DNA of 18,559 bases, taken from assembly GCA_014896635.1 (NCBI GenBank), contig JADBKA010000090.1, positions 1 to 18,559 of the forward strand. The letters are read 5' to 3'. Under the pieces are notes generated by a model, which ran no database searches, was not told where the DNA came from, and worked only from the letters and a program-made list of their open reading frames with translations. Below, one piece after another: positions 7,733 to 14,416 of the stretch. Position 1 is the first letter of the stretch, and every line of letters begins with the position of its first letter. The position numbers were made by a program, and so were the translations under genes. This DNA comes from Ktedonobacteraceae bacterium (GTDB lineage: Bacteria; Chloroflexota; Ktedonobacteria; Ktedonobacterales; Ktedonobacteraceae).

Positions 7733-8194
7733 ATGCCTGTGTTCTATGAGGATCTCTTGGTCGGGCAAACGTTCAGCAGTCCGGGGCGAACTGTTACCGA
7801 GACCGATCTGATGCAATTTGCGATGCTTTCGGGCGACTGGAATCCCATTCACACCGACAGGGAATTCGCCGCCCGCACGCTCTATGGCAAACCCGTCGTT
7901 CATGGCGTCTTTGGCATTGCGCTGCTGACAGGGTTGATTGACCGCACCGGACTCTTCAATGGGTCCGCGATTGCCATGCTCGGTATCCGCGATTGGCAGT
8001 TCAAAGCGCCGATCTTTGTTGGCGACACGCTGCATTTTGTGATGGAGATTGTCTCGAAGCGCCTGAGCAGCAAAGGGGATCGCGGAATCATCGACCGCCA
8101 TTTCCAGTTGATCAATCAACGGGAAGAGGTGGTTCAGGAAGGAAACATTGCTTTAATGATCCGGCTTGCCGGCCAGAAGGAGATGTCTGTATGA
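7733..8194 (+). CDS. MaoC-like (R)-specific enoyl-CoA hydratase
   Basis: Hot-dog-fold hydratase adding water to a trans-2-enoyl-CoA. Seen in 153 residues: [23 protein letters not shown], the hydratase-2 motif [10 protein letters not shown] with catalytic Asp35 and His40 at the canonical five-residue spacing, [13 protein letters not shown], and VGDTLHF. It is complete and single-domain, so it carries its own catalytic pair, unlike ChsH1/ChsH2 where two subunits share the job. An AAAGGAG lies about 12 bases before the ATG. The stop overlaps the next gene by ATGA. Likely supplies the hydroxyacyl-CoA cleaved by the thiolase-fold enzyme or oxidised by the SDR. Confidence 0.92.
   Translation: MPVFYEDLLVGQTFSSPGRTVTETDLMQFAMLSGDWNPIHTDREFAARTLYGKPVVHGVFGIALLTGLIDRTGLFNGSAIAMLGIRDWQFKAPIFVGDTLHFVMEIVSKRLSSKGDRGIIDRHFQLINQREEVVQEGNIALMIRLAGQKEMSV
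8177..8182 (+). promoter_or_regulatory. Shine-Dalgarno AAGGAG fixing the SDR start
   Basis: AAGGAG sits eight bases before the ATG at 8191. The SDR frame is open upstream to 7993, entirely inside the MaoC gene, but those residues are out-of-frame hydratase sequence. This site and the Rossmann motif beginning at residue 14 place the start at 8191. Confidence 0.7.
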
Positions 8195-8940
8195 GCATGC
8201 AGTTGCTGGAGCAGCGTAGCGCCATTATCACCGGGGGAGCGCAGGGAATCGGCCTGGCAATTGCACAGCTCTTTGCCGAGCATGGCGCCAGGCTGGTGAT
8301 AGGCGATATCAATGGAGAACAGGCCGAGGCAGCCTGTCAGCAACTTGCGGCGAAAGGCGCCAGAGCTGTTGCTGTGCAGGTGGATGTGCGTGAGCAAAGT
8401 CAGGTTCAGCGGATGGTTGAACGGGCGGTTGCCGAGTTTGGTCAGCTTGATGTGATGGTCAATAACGCCGGCATCACCCGCGATGCCACACTGCGCAAGA
8501 TGACGCTGGACGAGTGGGAAATGGTCATCGACGTGCATCTGAAAGGGACGTGGCTCGGCACACAGGCGGCGGCAGCCGTGATGCGAGAACAGAAGCGCGG
8601 CGCGATTGTCAATATCTCGTCGATCTCCGGGAAAGTAGGGATGATCGGGCAGACGAACTACAGTGCCGCCAAAGCTGGCATCGTCGGCCTGACCAAAGCC
8701 ACCGCCAAAGAACTCGCGCATCTCAATATTCGCGTCAACGCCGTCCAGCCGGGGCTGATCAGAACAGCGATGACCACTGCCCTGCGACCGGATATCTGGG
8801 AAAAGAAGCTGGCGGAAGTGCCGATGGGACGGGCTGGCGAGCCTTCGGAAGTTGCCAGTGTCGTGCTCTTTCTTGCCAGCGACCTCGCCAGCTACATGAC
8901 GGGGACGGTGCTGGAAGTGACCGGGGGCCGGTATATGTAG
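8191..8940 (+). CDS. SDR family NAD(P)-dependent dehydrogenase (FabG-like)
   Basis: Classical short-chain dehydrogenase of 249 residues, probably a 3-hydroxyacyl-CoA or alcohol dehydrogenase in this pathway. Seen: the cofactor motif TGGAQGIG (residues 14-21), an Asp after the second strand (VIGDI) that favours NAD, NNAG at 91-94, and catalytic Ser144, Tyr157 and Lys161 at the spacing of E. coli FabG. The C-terminus [10 protein letters not shown] matches the family end. The start overlaps the MaoC stop by ATGA. FabG-type annotation would be by similarity only. In a catabolic operon the oxidative direction is more likely than fatty acid synthesis. Confidence 0.92.
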   Translation: MSMQLLEQRSAIITGGAQGIGLAIAQLFAEHGARLVIGDINGEQAEAACQQLAAKGARAVAVQVDVREQSQVQRMVERAVAEFGQLDVMVNNAGITRDATLRKMTLDEWEMVIDVHLKGTWLGTQAAAAVMREQKRGAIVNISSISGKVGMIGQTNYSAAKAGIVGLTKATAKELAHLNIRVNAVQPGLIRTAMTTALRPDIWEKKLAEVPMGRAGEPSEVASVVLFLASDLASYMTGTVLEVTGGRYM

Positions 8941-9005
8941 TCCCGTTTCGTCGCCCCGTCTTTTCATTATCCATTGCATGGAAAAGCTACGAACGAGGAA
9001 GCCAG

Positions 9006-10157
9006 ATGCAAGAACTTGAGACCGAGCTACGCTACGGCGTGCGCAAACTGTGCGAGCGCTTCGGCAACGCCTACTGGCGCTCAATGGATGAGCAGCAGGC
9101 CTATCCTGAAGCGTTTGTGCGCGCCATGACCGAGGCCGGCTACCTGGCCGCCCTCATTCCTGAGCAGTACGGTGGTTCCGGCCTGGGCGTCACCGAGGCC
9201 TCGATCATCCTCGAAGAGATCAATCGCTCCGGCGGCAATGCTGCCGTCTGTCACGCCCAGATGTATATTATGGGAACGCTGCTGCGGCATGGCTCGGAGG
9301 AGCAGAAGCGAACCTATCTGCCGGCCATTGCCAGCGGGCAGATCCGCCTGCAAGCCTTCGGCGTCACCGAGCCAGACGCCGGCACCGACACCACCCGCAT
9401 TCGCACCACGGCGGTCCGCTCCGGCCAGGACTACATCGTCAACGGGCAGAAGATCTGGACCTCGCGTGTCGCGCACTCCGATCTCATGCTGCTACTGGTG
9501 CGCACCACACCGCTTGAGCAGGTTGCCAGGCGGACCCAGGGCCTCTCGATGCTGCTGGTTGACCTGCGCAGCGCCGTCGGCCAGGGCCTCACCATCAAGC
9601 CCATCCGCACCATGATCAACCACCATACGGCAGAGGTCTTCTTCGACGATCTGCATGTGCCGGTCGAGCAGCTCATCGGCCAGGAAGGGGAAGGCTTCCG
9701 CTACCTGCTCGATAGCCTCAACGCCGAGCGCATCCTGATCGCTGCGGAGTCGATAGGCGACGGCGACTGGTTCATCGAGCGGGCCAGCGACTACGCCAGG
9801 CAGCGCGTGGTCTTTGGCCGTCCCATCGGCCAGAACCAGGGCATCCAGTTCCCGCTGGCTCAGGCGTACATGAAAGTGCGCGCCGCCGACCTGATGCGCT
9901 TGCGGGCTGCCGCCCTCTTTGACCGGAGAGAACGCTGCGGCAGCGAGGCCAACATGGCGAAGTGGCTGGCCGCTGATGCCGCCTGGGAGGCCGCCAATGC
10001 CGCTCTGCAAACGCACGGCGGCTTCGGCTTTGCGGCAGAATACGATATCGAGCGCAAATTTCGGGAGACGCGCCTCTACCAGGTCGCGCCCATCTCGACG
10101 AATCTGATTCTGTCCTATATTGCCGAGCACGTGCTTGGCCTGCCGAGGTCCTACTGA
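9006..10157 (+). CDS. Acyl-CoA dehydrogenase (single-subunit type)
   Basis: Third ACAD of the window, 383 residues. Seen: LIPEQYGGSGLGVTEASIILEEI, signature FGVTEPDAGTDTTRIRT, KIWTSRVAHSDLMLLLVRTT, DLHVPVEQLIG, a helix-G Glu at residue 241 (NAERILIAAE) aligning with the isovaleryl-CoA dehydrogenase base, QRVVFGRPIGQNQGIQFPLA for FAD, and THGGFGFAAEYDIERKFRETRLYQVAPIS. The frame extends upstream to 8514 through the SDR gene, but the ATG at 9006 with GAGGAAG six bases before it gives normal family length. A 65-bp gap precedes it, the widest between operon genes so far, and sequence from here looks more GC-rich than the upstream genes. It abuts the CoA-transferase by TGATG. Probably dehydrogenates a different acyl-CoA than the two-subunit enzyme. 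Confidence 0.92.
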   Translation: MQELETELRYGVRKLCERFGNAYWRSMDEQQAYPEAFVRAMTEAGYLAALIPEQYGGSGLGVTEASIILEEINRSGGNAAVCHAQMYIMGTLLRHGSEEQKRTYLPAIASGQIRLQAFGVTEPDAGTDTTRIRTTAVRSGQDYIVNGQKIWTSRVAHSDLMLLLVRTTPLEQVARRTQGLSMLLVDLRSAVGQGLTIKPIRTMINHHTAEVFFDDLHVPVEQLIGQEGEGFRYLLDSLNAERILIAAESIGDGDWFIERASDYARQRVVFGRPIGQNQGIQFPLAQAYMKVRAADLMRLRAAALFDRRERCGSEANMAKWLAADAAWEAANAALQTHGGFGFAAEYDIERKFRETRLYQVAPISTNLILSYIAEHVLGLPRSY

Positions 10158-11335
10158 TGCTGCCGCTGGAAGGAATCACCGTCATTGCACTGGAGCAGGC
10201 GGTGGCGGCGCCCTTTGCGACCCGCCAGCTCGCCGACCTGGGCGCGCGCGTCATCAAGATCGAGCGTCCGGGTGTGGGCGATTTTGCGCGCGGCTATGAT
10301 CGCAGCGTGCGCGGCCTGTCGAGTTATTTTGTCTGGCTCAATCGCTCCAAAGAGAGCCTCACGCTCGATCTCAAGCATCCTCTCGCTGCTGAGATTCTTC
10401 ACCGCCTGCTGGCAGGTGCAGATATTTTCATCCAGAACCTGGCTCCCGGAGCCGCCGCCCGCCTGGGACTGGATGCAACGATCTTGCGCGAACGCTATCC
10501 GCGTCTCATCACCTGCTCCATCTCCGGCTACGGCGCCTCTGGCCCCTACCAGCAGAAAAAGGCCTATGATCTGCTGGTGCAGTGCGAAACCGGGCTGGTC
10601 GCAGTGACGGGAACCGCCGAGCAGGCCGTCAAGGTGGGGATCTCGGTGGCCGATATTGCCGCCGGCATGTACGCCTACAGCGGTCTGCTCACTGCGCTCT
10701 ACCGACGCGAACTGACGGGAGCAGGGGCGGCGCTGGACGTGTCGCTCTTTGAGGCACTGGCCGAGTGGATGGGCGCTCCCGCCTACTTCACGGCCTACGG
10801 CGGCACACCCCCGCCACGCAGCGGGGCCGCCCACGCGACCATCGCTCCCTATGGCCCGTTTCGCACGGGCGACGAGCGCACGCTCTACCTGGCGGTGCAG
10901 AACGAGCGGGAATGGGCGCGGCTGTGCCGGCAAGTGCTGGATCGACCTGAGCTGGTGGCCGATGCGCGCTTCCACAGCAATCCTGAGCGCGTGGCCCATC
11001 GAGAGGAGCTGACAGCCATCATCGAGGAGTGCTTTGCCCACCTTTCAGCCGAGCAAGTCATCGCCCGGCTGGAGCAGGCGCAGATTGCCTATGCCCACCT
11101 GAACACCATACAGGAATTCTGCCAGCATCCCCAACTGGCCGCGCGCAATCGCTGGCACGAGGTGCAGACGCCGGTCGGACCGCTCAAGATGCTGCTGCCG
11201 CCGGTCGATCTCGACGGGACCGAGGCGCGCATGGACCCCATCCCGGCGGTGGGAGAACACACCGAGCAGATCCTCAGCACACTTGGCTACACCACAGAGC
11301 AACTTGCCCGGTTGCGGGCAGAAGGAGCTATTTGA
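10157..11335 (+). CDS. CaiB/BaiF family (class III) CoA-transferase
   Basis: Transfers CoA between carboxylic acids, activating an acid without ATP. Seen in 392 residues: LPLEGITVIALEQAVAAPFATRQLADLGARVIKIERPGVGDFARGYD, LDLKHPLAAEILHRLLAGADIFIQNLAPGAAARLG, then the catalytic Asp138 in AYDLLVQCETGLVAVTG, DIAAGMYAYSGLLTALYRR, and the C-terminal GPLKMLLPPVDLDG. All are hallmark stretches of the formyl-CoA transferase superfamily. The start shares one base with the upstream stop. Followed by an itaconyl/mesaconyl-CoA-hydratase-like MaoC, it could use a C5 dicarboxylate such as itaconate or mesaconate. That is inference: specificity in this family is not readable from motifs. Confidence 0.92.
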   Translation: MLPLEGITVIALEQAVAAPFATRQLADLGARVIKIERPGVGDFARGYDRSVRGLSSYFVWLNRSKESLTLDLKHPLAAEILHRLLAGADIFIQNLAPGAAARLGLDATILRERYPRLITCSISGYGASGPYQQKKAYDLLVQCETGLVAVTGTAEQAVKVGISVADIAAGMYAYSGLLTALYRRELTGAGAALDVSLFEALAEWMGAPAYFTAYGGTPPPRSGAAHATIAPYGPFRTGDERTLYLAVQNEREWARLCRQVLDRPELVADARFHSNPERVAHREELTAIIEECFAHLSAEQVIARLEQAQIAYAHLNTIQEFCQHPQLAARNRWHEVQTPVGPLKMLLPPVDLDGTEARMDPIPAVGEHTEQILSTLGYTTEQLARLRAEGAI

Positions 11336-11371
11336 AGCACAGTCAGAACTCATAAACAGGGGAGCAGAACA

Positions 11372-11884
11372 ATGGGAGTCAAAGAGGGCTGGCATGGACG
11401 GTTCTTCGAGGACTTCGAGGTGGGAGATGTCTACCAGCATCCACTGGGCAGAACCGTGACAACCACTGACAATAGCTGGTTCACGCTGCTGACGCAGAAC
11501 ACGGCCCCGATCCACTTCGATCACTACTACGCCGCACAAACGGCCTTTGGCAAGCCTCTGGTCGATTCAACGTTCACACTGGCGCTGGTGACGGGTCAGA
11601 GCGTGACTGATATTTCACAAAACGTCTTCGCCAACCTGGGATGGGACGAAGTGCGTCTCCCTCACCCGGTCTTTGAGGGCGATACGATCTACTCGCAATC
11701 AGAAGTGCTCGCCACCCGTGAGTCGCGTTCGCGCCCGGACGTGGGCATCGTCACCGTTCGGACAACGGGCTACAACCAGCGCGGAGAGGTGGTGATCACA
11801 TTCAAACGTACGGTGATGGTCTACAAGCGAGGTCATGCGCCGCAGATTGCGCGCCTGGAACCGGCGGCGGAGGAAAAAGAATGA
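11372..11884 (+). CDS. MaoC-type hydratase of the mesaconyl/itaconyl-CoA hydratase kind
   Basis: Hot-dog-fold protein of 170 residues. Seen: GRFFEDFEVGDVYQHPLGRTVTTTDN, then LLTQNTAPIHFDHYYA, in which the usual catalytic Asp of MaoC hydratases is Asn43 while His48 is kept at the same spacing, then FGKPLVDSTFTLALVTG, NLGWDEVRLPHPVFEGDTIY and TVRTTGYNQRGEVVITFKRTVMVYKRG. From memory this pattern matches the subfamily of M. tuberculosis Rv2499c, assigned to itaconyl-CoA hydration, and similar proteins near CoA-transferases. The ATG at 11372 has GGGGAGCAG upstream. The stop overlaps the MmgE/PrpD start by ATGA. Family sure, substrate inferred. Confidence 0.9.
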   Translation: MGVKEGWHGRFFEDFEVGDVYQHPLGRTVTTTDNSWFTLLTQNTAPIHFDHYYAAQTAFGKPLVDSTFTLALVTGQSVTDISQNVFANLGWDEVRLPHPVFEGDTIYSQSEVLATRESRSRPDVGIVTVRTTGYNQRGEVVITFKRTVMVYKRGHAPQIARLEPAAEEKE

Positions 11885-13275
11885 ATACACGAGCAGGAGT
11901 AACGGAGCCTACCAGAGCTTTAGCAACATTTCTGGCGCATCTGCGTTTCGAGGCGCTCCCGCCCGCTGTCGTCGAACGCACGAAGGCGCTGTTTCTGGAC
12001 TGGCTGGCCTCGGTTCTGGCCGGTCGGCAGGCACGGCCGGTCCAGATCCTCGAACGATTTGCCCATCAGATGGGACCGACGGACGGTCCCTGTGAGATCC
12101 TGCCCTCGCGGTGGCGGACCTCTCCGCTGTTTGCCGCGCTGGTCAATGCAGCGGCATCCCACGTGGTGGAACAGGACGATGTGCATAACGAGGCGGTCTT
12201 CCATCCGGCCACCGTCGTGTTTCCGGCGGCGCTGGCGGCGGCACAGCAGACAGGAGCATCAGGACGAGCACTGCTCACGGCAGCCGTCGCGGGATACGAG
12301 GCGGGAGTACGGGTCGGCGCCTTTCTGGGCCGCTCTCACTACCGCGTCTTTCATACCACAGGCACGGCGGGAACGCTGGCATCTGCCGCAGCGGTCGCTC
12401 ACCTGCTCAGTGCCGATACCTCGACCATGCTGCATGCGCTCGGCTCAGCCGGCACGCAGGCAGCAGGGCTGTGGGAATTTCTGCGCGACGCGGCGGACTC
12501 CAAGCAGTTGCATACGGCAAAGGCAGCGGCGGACGGGCTGCTGGCGGCCTACCTGGCGCGTGAGGGCTTCACCGGCGCGCAGCGTATCCTGGAAGGCGCG
12601 CAAGGCATGGCCGCCGGCATGTCAAGCGACGCCGACGCCAGCAAGCTCACCGCAGGACTGGGAGAGCACTGGGCCGTGTTGGAAACCTCGTTCAAGTGGC
12701 ACGCCTCGTGTCGCCATACACACCCGGCAGCCGACGCGCTGCTGCACGCCATGCAGGAGTATCACCTGAGCGCCGAGCACATCGCCCACATCCGCGCGCA
12801 CGTGTATCAGGCTGCCCTCGATGTGCTCGGACCGGTCACTGATCCTCAGACCGTCCACCAGGCGAAGTTTTCGATGGGCTTTGTGCTCGCACTCATCGCC
12901 CTTCATCAGCAGGCAGACGTCGGAGCGTTTACCCAGGAGGCGCTGCACGATCCCCGAATACGCGAGCTGCTCGGTCGCATTGAGATGGTCTTCGATGCCG
13001 AGATTGACGCCGCCTATCCACAGCGGTGGATCGGGCTGGTCGAGCTAGAAACAACGGACGGCAGACGACTCACATCACGTGTGGATGTGCCGAAAGGCGA
13101 TCCAGGCAATACGCTCAGTTGTGCCGAAATCGAGGACAAGGCCCGGCGCCTGGCAGCGTTTGGACGTGGCGCTTCAGCAGAGGAAGTAGACGAGTTGATC
13201 GCACGCGCCTGGACGCTTGAGCGCCAGACGGACGTGCGTGATCTGCTGCCGGCCGGGATGATGCGCACCGCTTGA
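11881..13275 (+). CDS. MmgE/PrpD family protein
   Basis: Member of the 2-methylcitrate dehydratase / cis-aconitate decarboxylase superfamily, 464 residues, last gene of the operon. Seen: FLDWLASVLAGR, the active-site loop EQDDVHNEAVFHPATVVFPAAL, FHTTGTAGTLASAAAVAHLL, DSKQLHTAKAAADGLLAAYLA with Lys208 and SCRHTHPAADALL. Compared from memory with human ACOD1, the His103 and Lys207 equivalents appear present (His108, Lys208) but Asp93 and Thr97 appear as Glu97 and Val101, so decarboxylase activity is not established. It overlaps the MaoC gene by ATGA, implying translational coupling. A dehydratase or decarboxylase acting on a di- or tricarboxylate linked to the CoA-transferase is plausible. No terminator hairpin is evident after the stop. 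Confidence 0.9.
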   Translation: MNTRAGVTEPTRALATFLAHLRFEALPPAVVERTKALFLDWLASVLAGRQARPVQILERFAHQMGPTDGPCEILPSRWRTSPLFAALVNAAASHVVEQDDVHNEAVFHPATVVFPAALAAAQQTGASGRALLTAAVAGYEAGVRVGAFLGRSHYRVFHTTGTAGTLASAAAVAHLLSADTSTMLHALGSAGTQAAGLWEFLRDAADSKQLHTAKAAADGLLAAYLAREGFTGAQRILEGAQGMAAGMSSDADASKLTAGLGEHWAVLETSFKWHASCRHTHPAADALLHAMQEYHLSAEHIAHIRAHVYQAALDVLGPVTDPQTVHQAKFSMGFVLALIALHQQADVGAFTQEALHDPRIRELLGRIEMVFDAEIDAAYPQRWIGLVELETTDGRRLTSRVDVPKGDPGNTLSCAEIEDKARRLAAFGRGASAEEVDELIARAWTLERQTDVRDLLPAGMMRTA

Positions 13276-13278
13276 TTC

Positions 13279-13744
13279 TTACAGCATCTGTTGCTGGTGT
13301 CTGGCAAGACGTGCCGGCCTGGGGGTGGGAAGAAGCGAGCGCAGGGAAGTAGATGCCGGCCAGGTTCCCCAGGACCATTCCTTGAAAAACCTCCCACTCA
13401 AATGCAACAAAGGGGGCAAATACCACCGGTTTGACTGGAGCAGCATTCATCACCAGGGTCTCAATCGGTCCCAGTTCCTCTTCCACTCGCCTGACCATCG
13501 TCGCAACTGCTTGCGCATTGTCTACCGTTGCTTGAATGGCAAGCGCCTTCCCGCCGAGCGCCTCAATCTCCTGCACAATTTGCTGTGCTTCTTGCTCACG
13601 CCGATGATAGTTGACGCCGACGGTTGCCCCATGAGATCCGAACAGTCGGGCGGTCGCGGCCCCGACGCCACGACTTGCCCCGGTAATAAGCACGACACGG
13701 CCCTGTAACGTTTGATCTTGAGGCATGATTTGCTCTGTGTGCAT
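13279..13744 (-). pseudogene. Truncated SDR family oxidoreductase
   Basis: N-terminal half of a short-chain dehydrogenase transcribed leftward. Seen: start at 13744 (MHTEQIMPQDQTLQGRVV) with AAAGGAG ten bases upstream, the cofactor motif TGASRGVG, a GVNYHRREQEAQQIVQEIEALGG segment, LVMNAAP in place of NNAG, and WEVFQGMVLGNLAGIYFPA. SDR similarity stops there (about 135 residues of about 250), so the Ser/Tyr/Lys catalytic region is gone. The reading frame runs on antisense into the MmgE/PrpD gene to 13115 with no family-like residues. In the neighbouring frame a LRSLLP stretch follows and stops at 13279, suggesting a frameshift plus deletion. HxlR regulators often control a divergent oxidoreductase such as this, so the pair was probably once functional. 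Confidence 0.75.
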
Positions 13745-13949
13745 AGCAGAGGATCTCCTTTCAATCAAGGAAGCTTCCAGTTGAGCATTGCTCCAACGTC
13801 CTCGGCGATGGATACCTGGGACGCTCATGAGGGAACAACGCCGAACGCCGACCACTTTTCCTGAAAAAGCGCTCTTTCTTTCCGCAAGGGTGATGGGCAA
13901 TCCTTCTGCCCTCTCGCCGGGTTCTTCCAGGCTGCAATTACTTTCACTC

Positions 13950-13968
13950 CTTACTTTAAAATAGTAAG
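13950..13968. promoter_or_regulatory. Candidate HxlR operator: CTTACT-N7-AGTAAG dyad
   Basis: A perfect 6-bp dyad with an A/T-only 7-bp centre (CTTACTTTAAAATAGTAAG), in the region between the leftward SDR remnant and the rightward HxlR gene, 44 bp before the HxlR ATG. Compact dyads in this position are the usual binding sites of dimeric winged-helix repressors. The role is inferred. Confidence 0.5.
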
Positions 13969-13971
13969 ATG

Positions 13972-13985
13972 CTTCTTGCAAGAAG
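13972..13985. promoter_or_regulatory. Candidate operator: perfect 14-bp palindrome CTTCTTGCAAGAAG
   Basis: A gapless perfect palindrome four bases beyond the first dyad. It overlaps the TTGCAA that could act as the HxlR -35 box (13976-13981), so a protein bound here would block that promoter. With 13950-13968 it forms a tandem pair of sites centred about 20 bp apart, close to two helical turns. Confidence 0.5.
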
Positions 13986-14005
13986 GCACCGAAAAGTGGT
14001 ATAGG
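13976..14005 (+). promoter_or_regulatory. Candidate HxlR gene promoter (TTGCAA-18-TATAGG)
   Basis: TTGCAA at 13976-13981 and TATAGG at 14000-14005 with 18 bp between them. Transcription would begin at or very near the ATG at 14012, giving a leaderless or nearly leaderless mRNA, which fits the lack of a good ribosome site there. Both boxes are imperfect, so this is a weak call. Confidence 0.3.
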
Positions 14006-14011
14006 TACTAT

Positions 14012-14416
14012 ATGGATACGAAGAAACTCATTGCATCTCAGACGAATATTCTGGACAGGACCTGTCCATCCCGCCTGGCTCTGGATCTGGTGATGGACAA
14101 GTGGACGCCGCTGGTCGTCTTTTTGTTACAGCAGGGTCCCCGGCGCTACACTCACCTCAAGCGTCAGATTGGTGGCATTACACAGAAAATGTTAACGCAG
14201 ACGCTTCGCAAGCTGGAGAGAGAAGGGCTTGTGAGGCGCACTGTCTATCCAACGTCACCACCTACAGTGGAGTATACGCTCACCTCACTGGGTGAGACGT
14301 TCTGCGAACCTCTTGAGAGACTGTTCCACTGGTCCAGGATCTATGGGGTACAACTCTCATCAATACGCGAAAATACTCTGAAGAAGCATGTAGAGAGTAA
14401 TTTTCAAGAAGAATAA
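14012..14416 (+). CDS. HxlR-family winged-helix transcriptional regulator
   Basis: DNA-binding regulator of 134 residues. Seen: the family's N-terminal Cys (TCPSRLALDLVMDKWTPLVVFLL), the recognition-helix region FxxLKRxIxGIxxKMLTxTLRKLEREGLVRR (here YTHLKRQIGGITQKMLTQTLRKLEREGLVRR), and the wing PPTVEYTLTSLGETF. The frame opens with TTG at 13976, but the ATG at 14012 begins MDTKKLIASQT at the length usual for HxlR proteins (110-140). Known members sense redox or electrophilic stress through the N-terminal Cys, or small molecules, and usually repress a divergent enzyme gene. Here that target is the truncated SDR, so the regulator may now control only itself or the adjacent genes. Confidence 0.92.
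   Translation: MDTKKLIASQTNILDRTCPSRLALDLVMDKWTPLVVFLLQQGPRRYTHLKRQIGGITQKMLTQTLRKLEREGLVRRTVYPTSPPTVEYTLTSLGETFCEPLERLFHWSRIYGVQLSSIRENTLKKHVESNFQEE

Larger units (their letters stand above)
13851..14000. repeat. Widely spaced 10-bp inverted repeat flanking the divergent region
   Basis: ACCACTTTTC at 13851-13860 is the exact reverse complement of GAAAAGTGGT at 13991-14000. One copy lies about 107 bp upstream of the SDR remnant start and the other immediately upstream of the HxlR start, between its candidate promoter boxes. The symmetrical placement around a divergent promoter region suggests regulator half-sites, though a 10-bp chance match in this span cannot be excluded. Confidence 0.4.

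Noticed and set aside
8514..9005. N-terminal extension of the third ACAD through the SDR gene
   Set aside because: Low-complexity Arg/Gly/Ser-rich shadow of the SDR frame. The ATG at 9006 has a ribosome site and gives normal length.
10157..11884. 3-hydroxypropionate bicycle (mesaconyl-CoA) genes of Chloroflexus
   Set aside because: A CoA-transferase and a MaoC alone are not diagnostic, and no malyl-CoA/citramalyl-CoA lyase or propionyl-CoA synthase is present.
12059..12769. Plus-strand open frame of 236 codons inside the MmgE/PrpD gene
   Set aside because: Arg/Cys/Trp-rich alternative frame of a GC-rich gene with no domain features.
1..13275. Complete steroid degradation cluster
   Set aside because: Only side-chain-type enzymes resemble the steroid pathway. 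No ring-opening genes such as KstD, Ksh, HsaC or HsaD are present, so a steroid substrate is not claimed.
13325..13708. Plus-strand open frame opposite the truncated SDR
   Set aside because: Antisense shadow; the minus strand carries clear SDR motifs.
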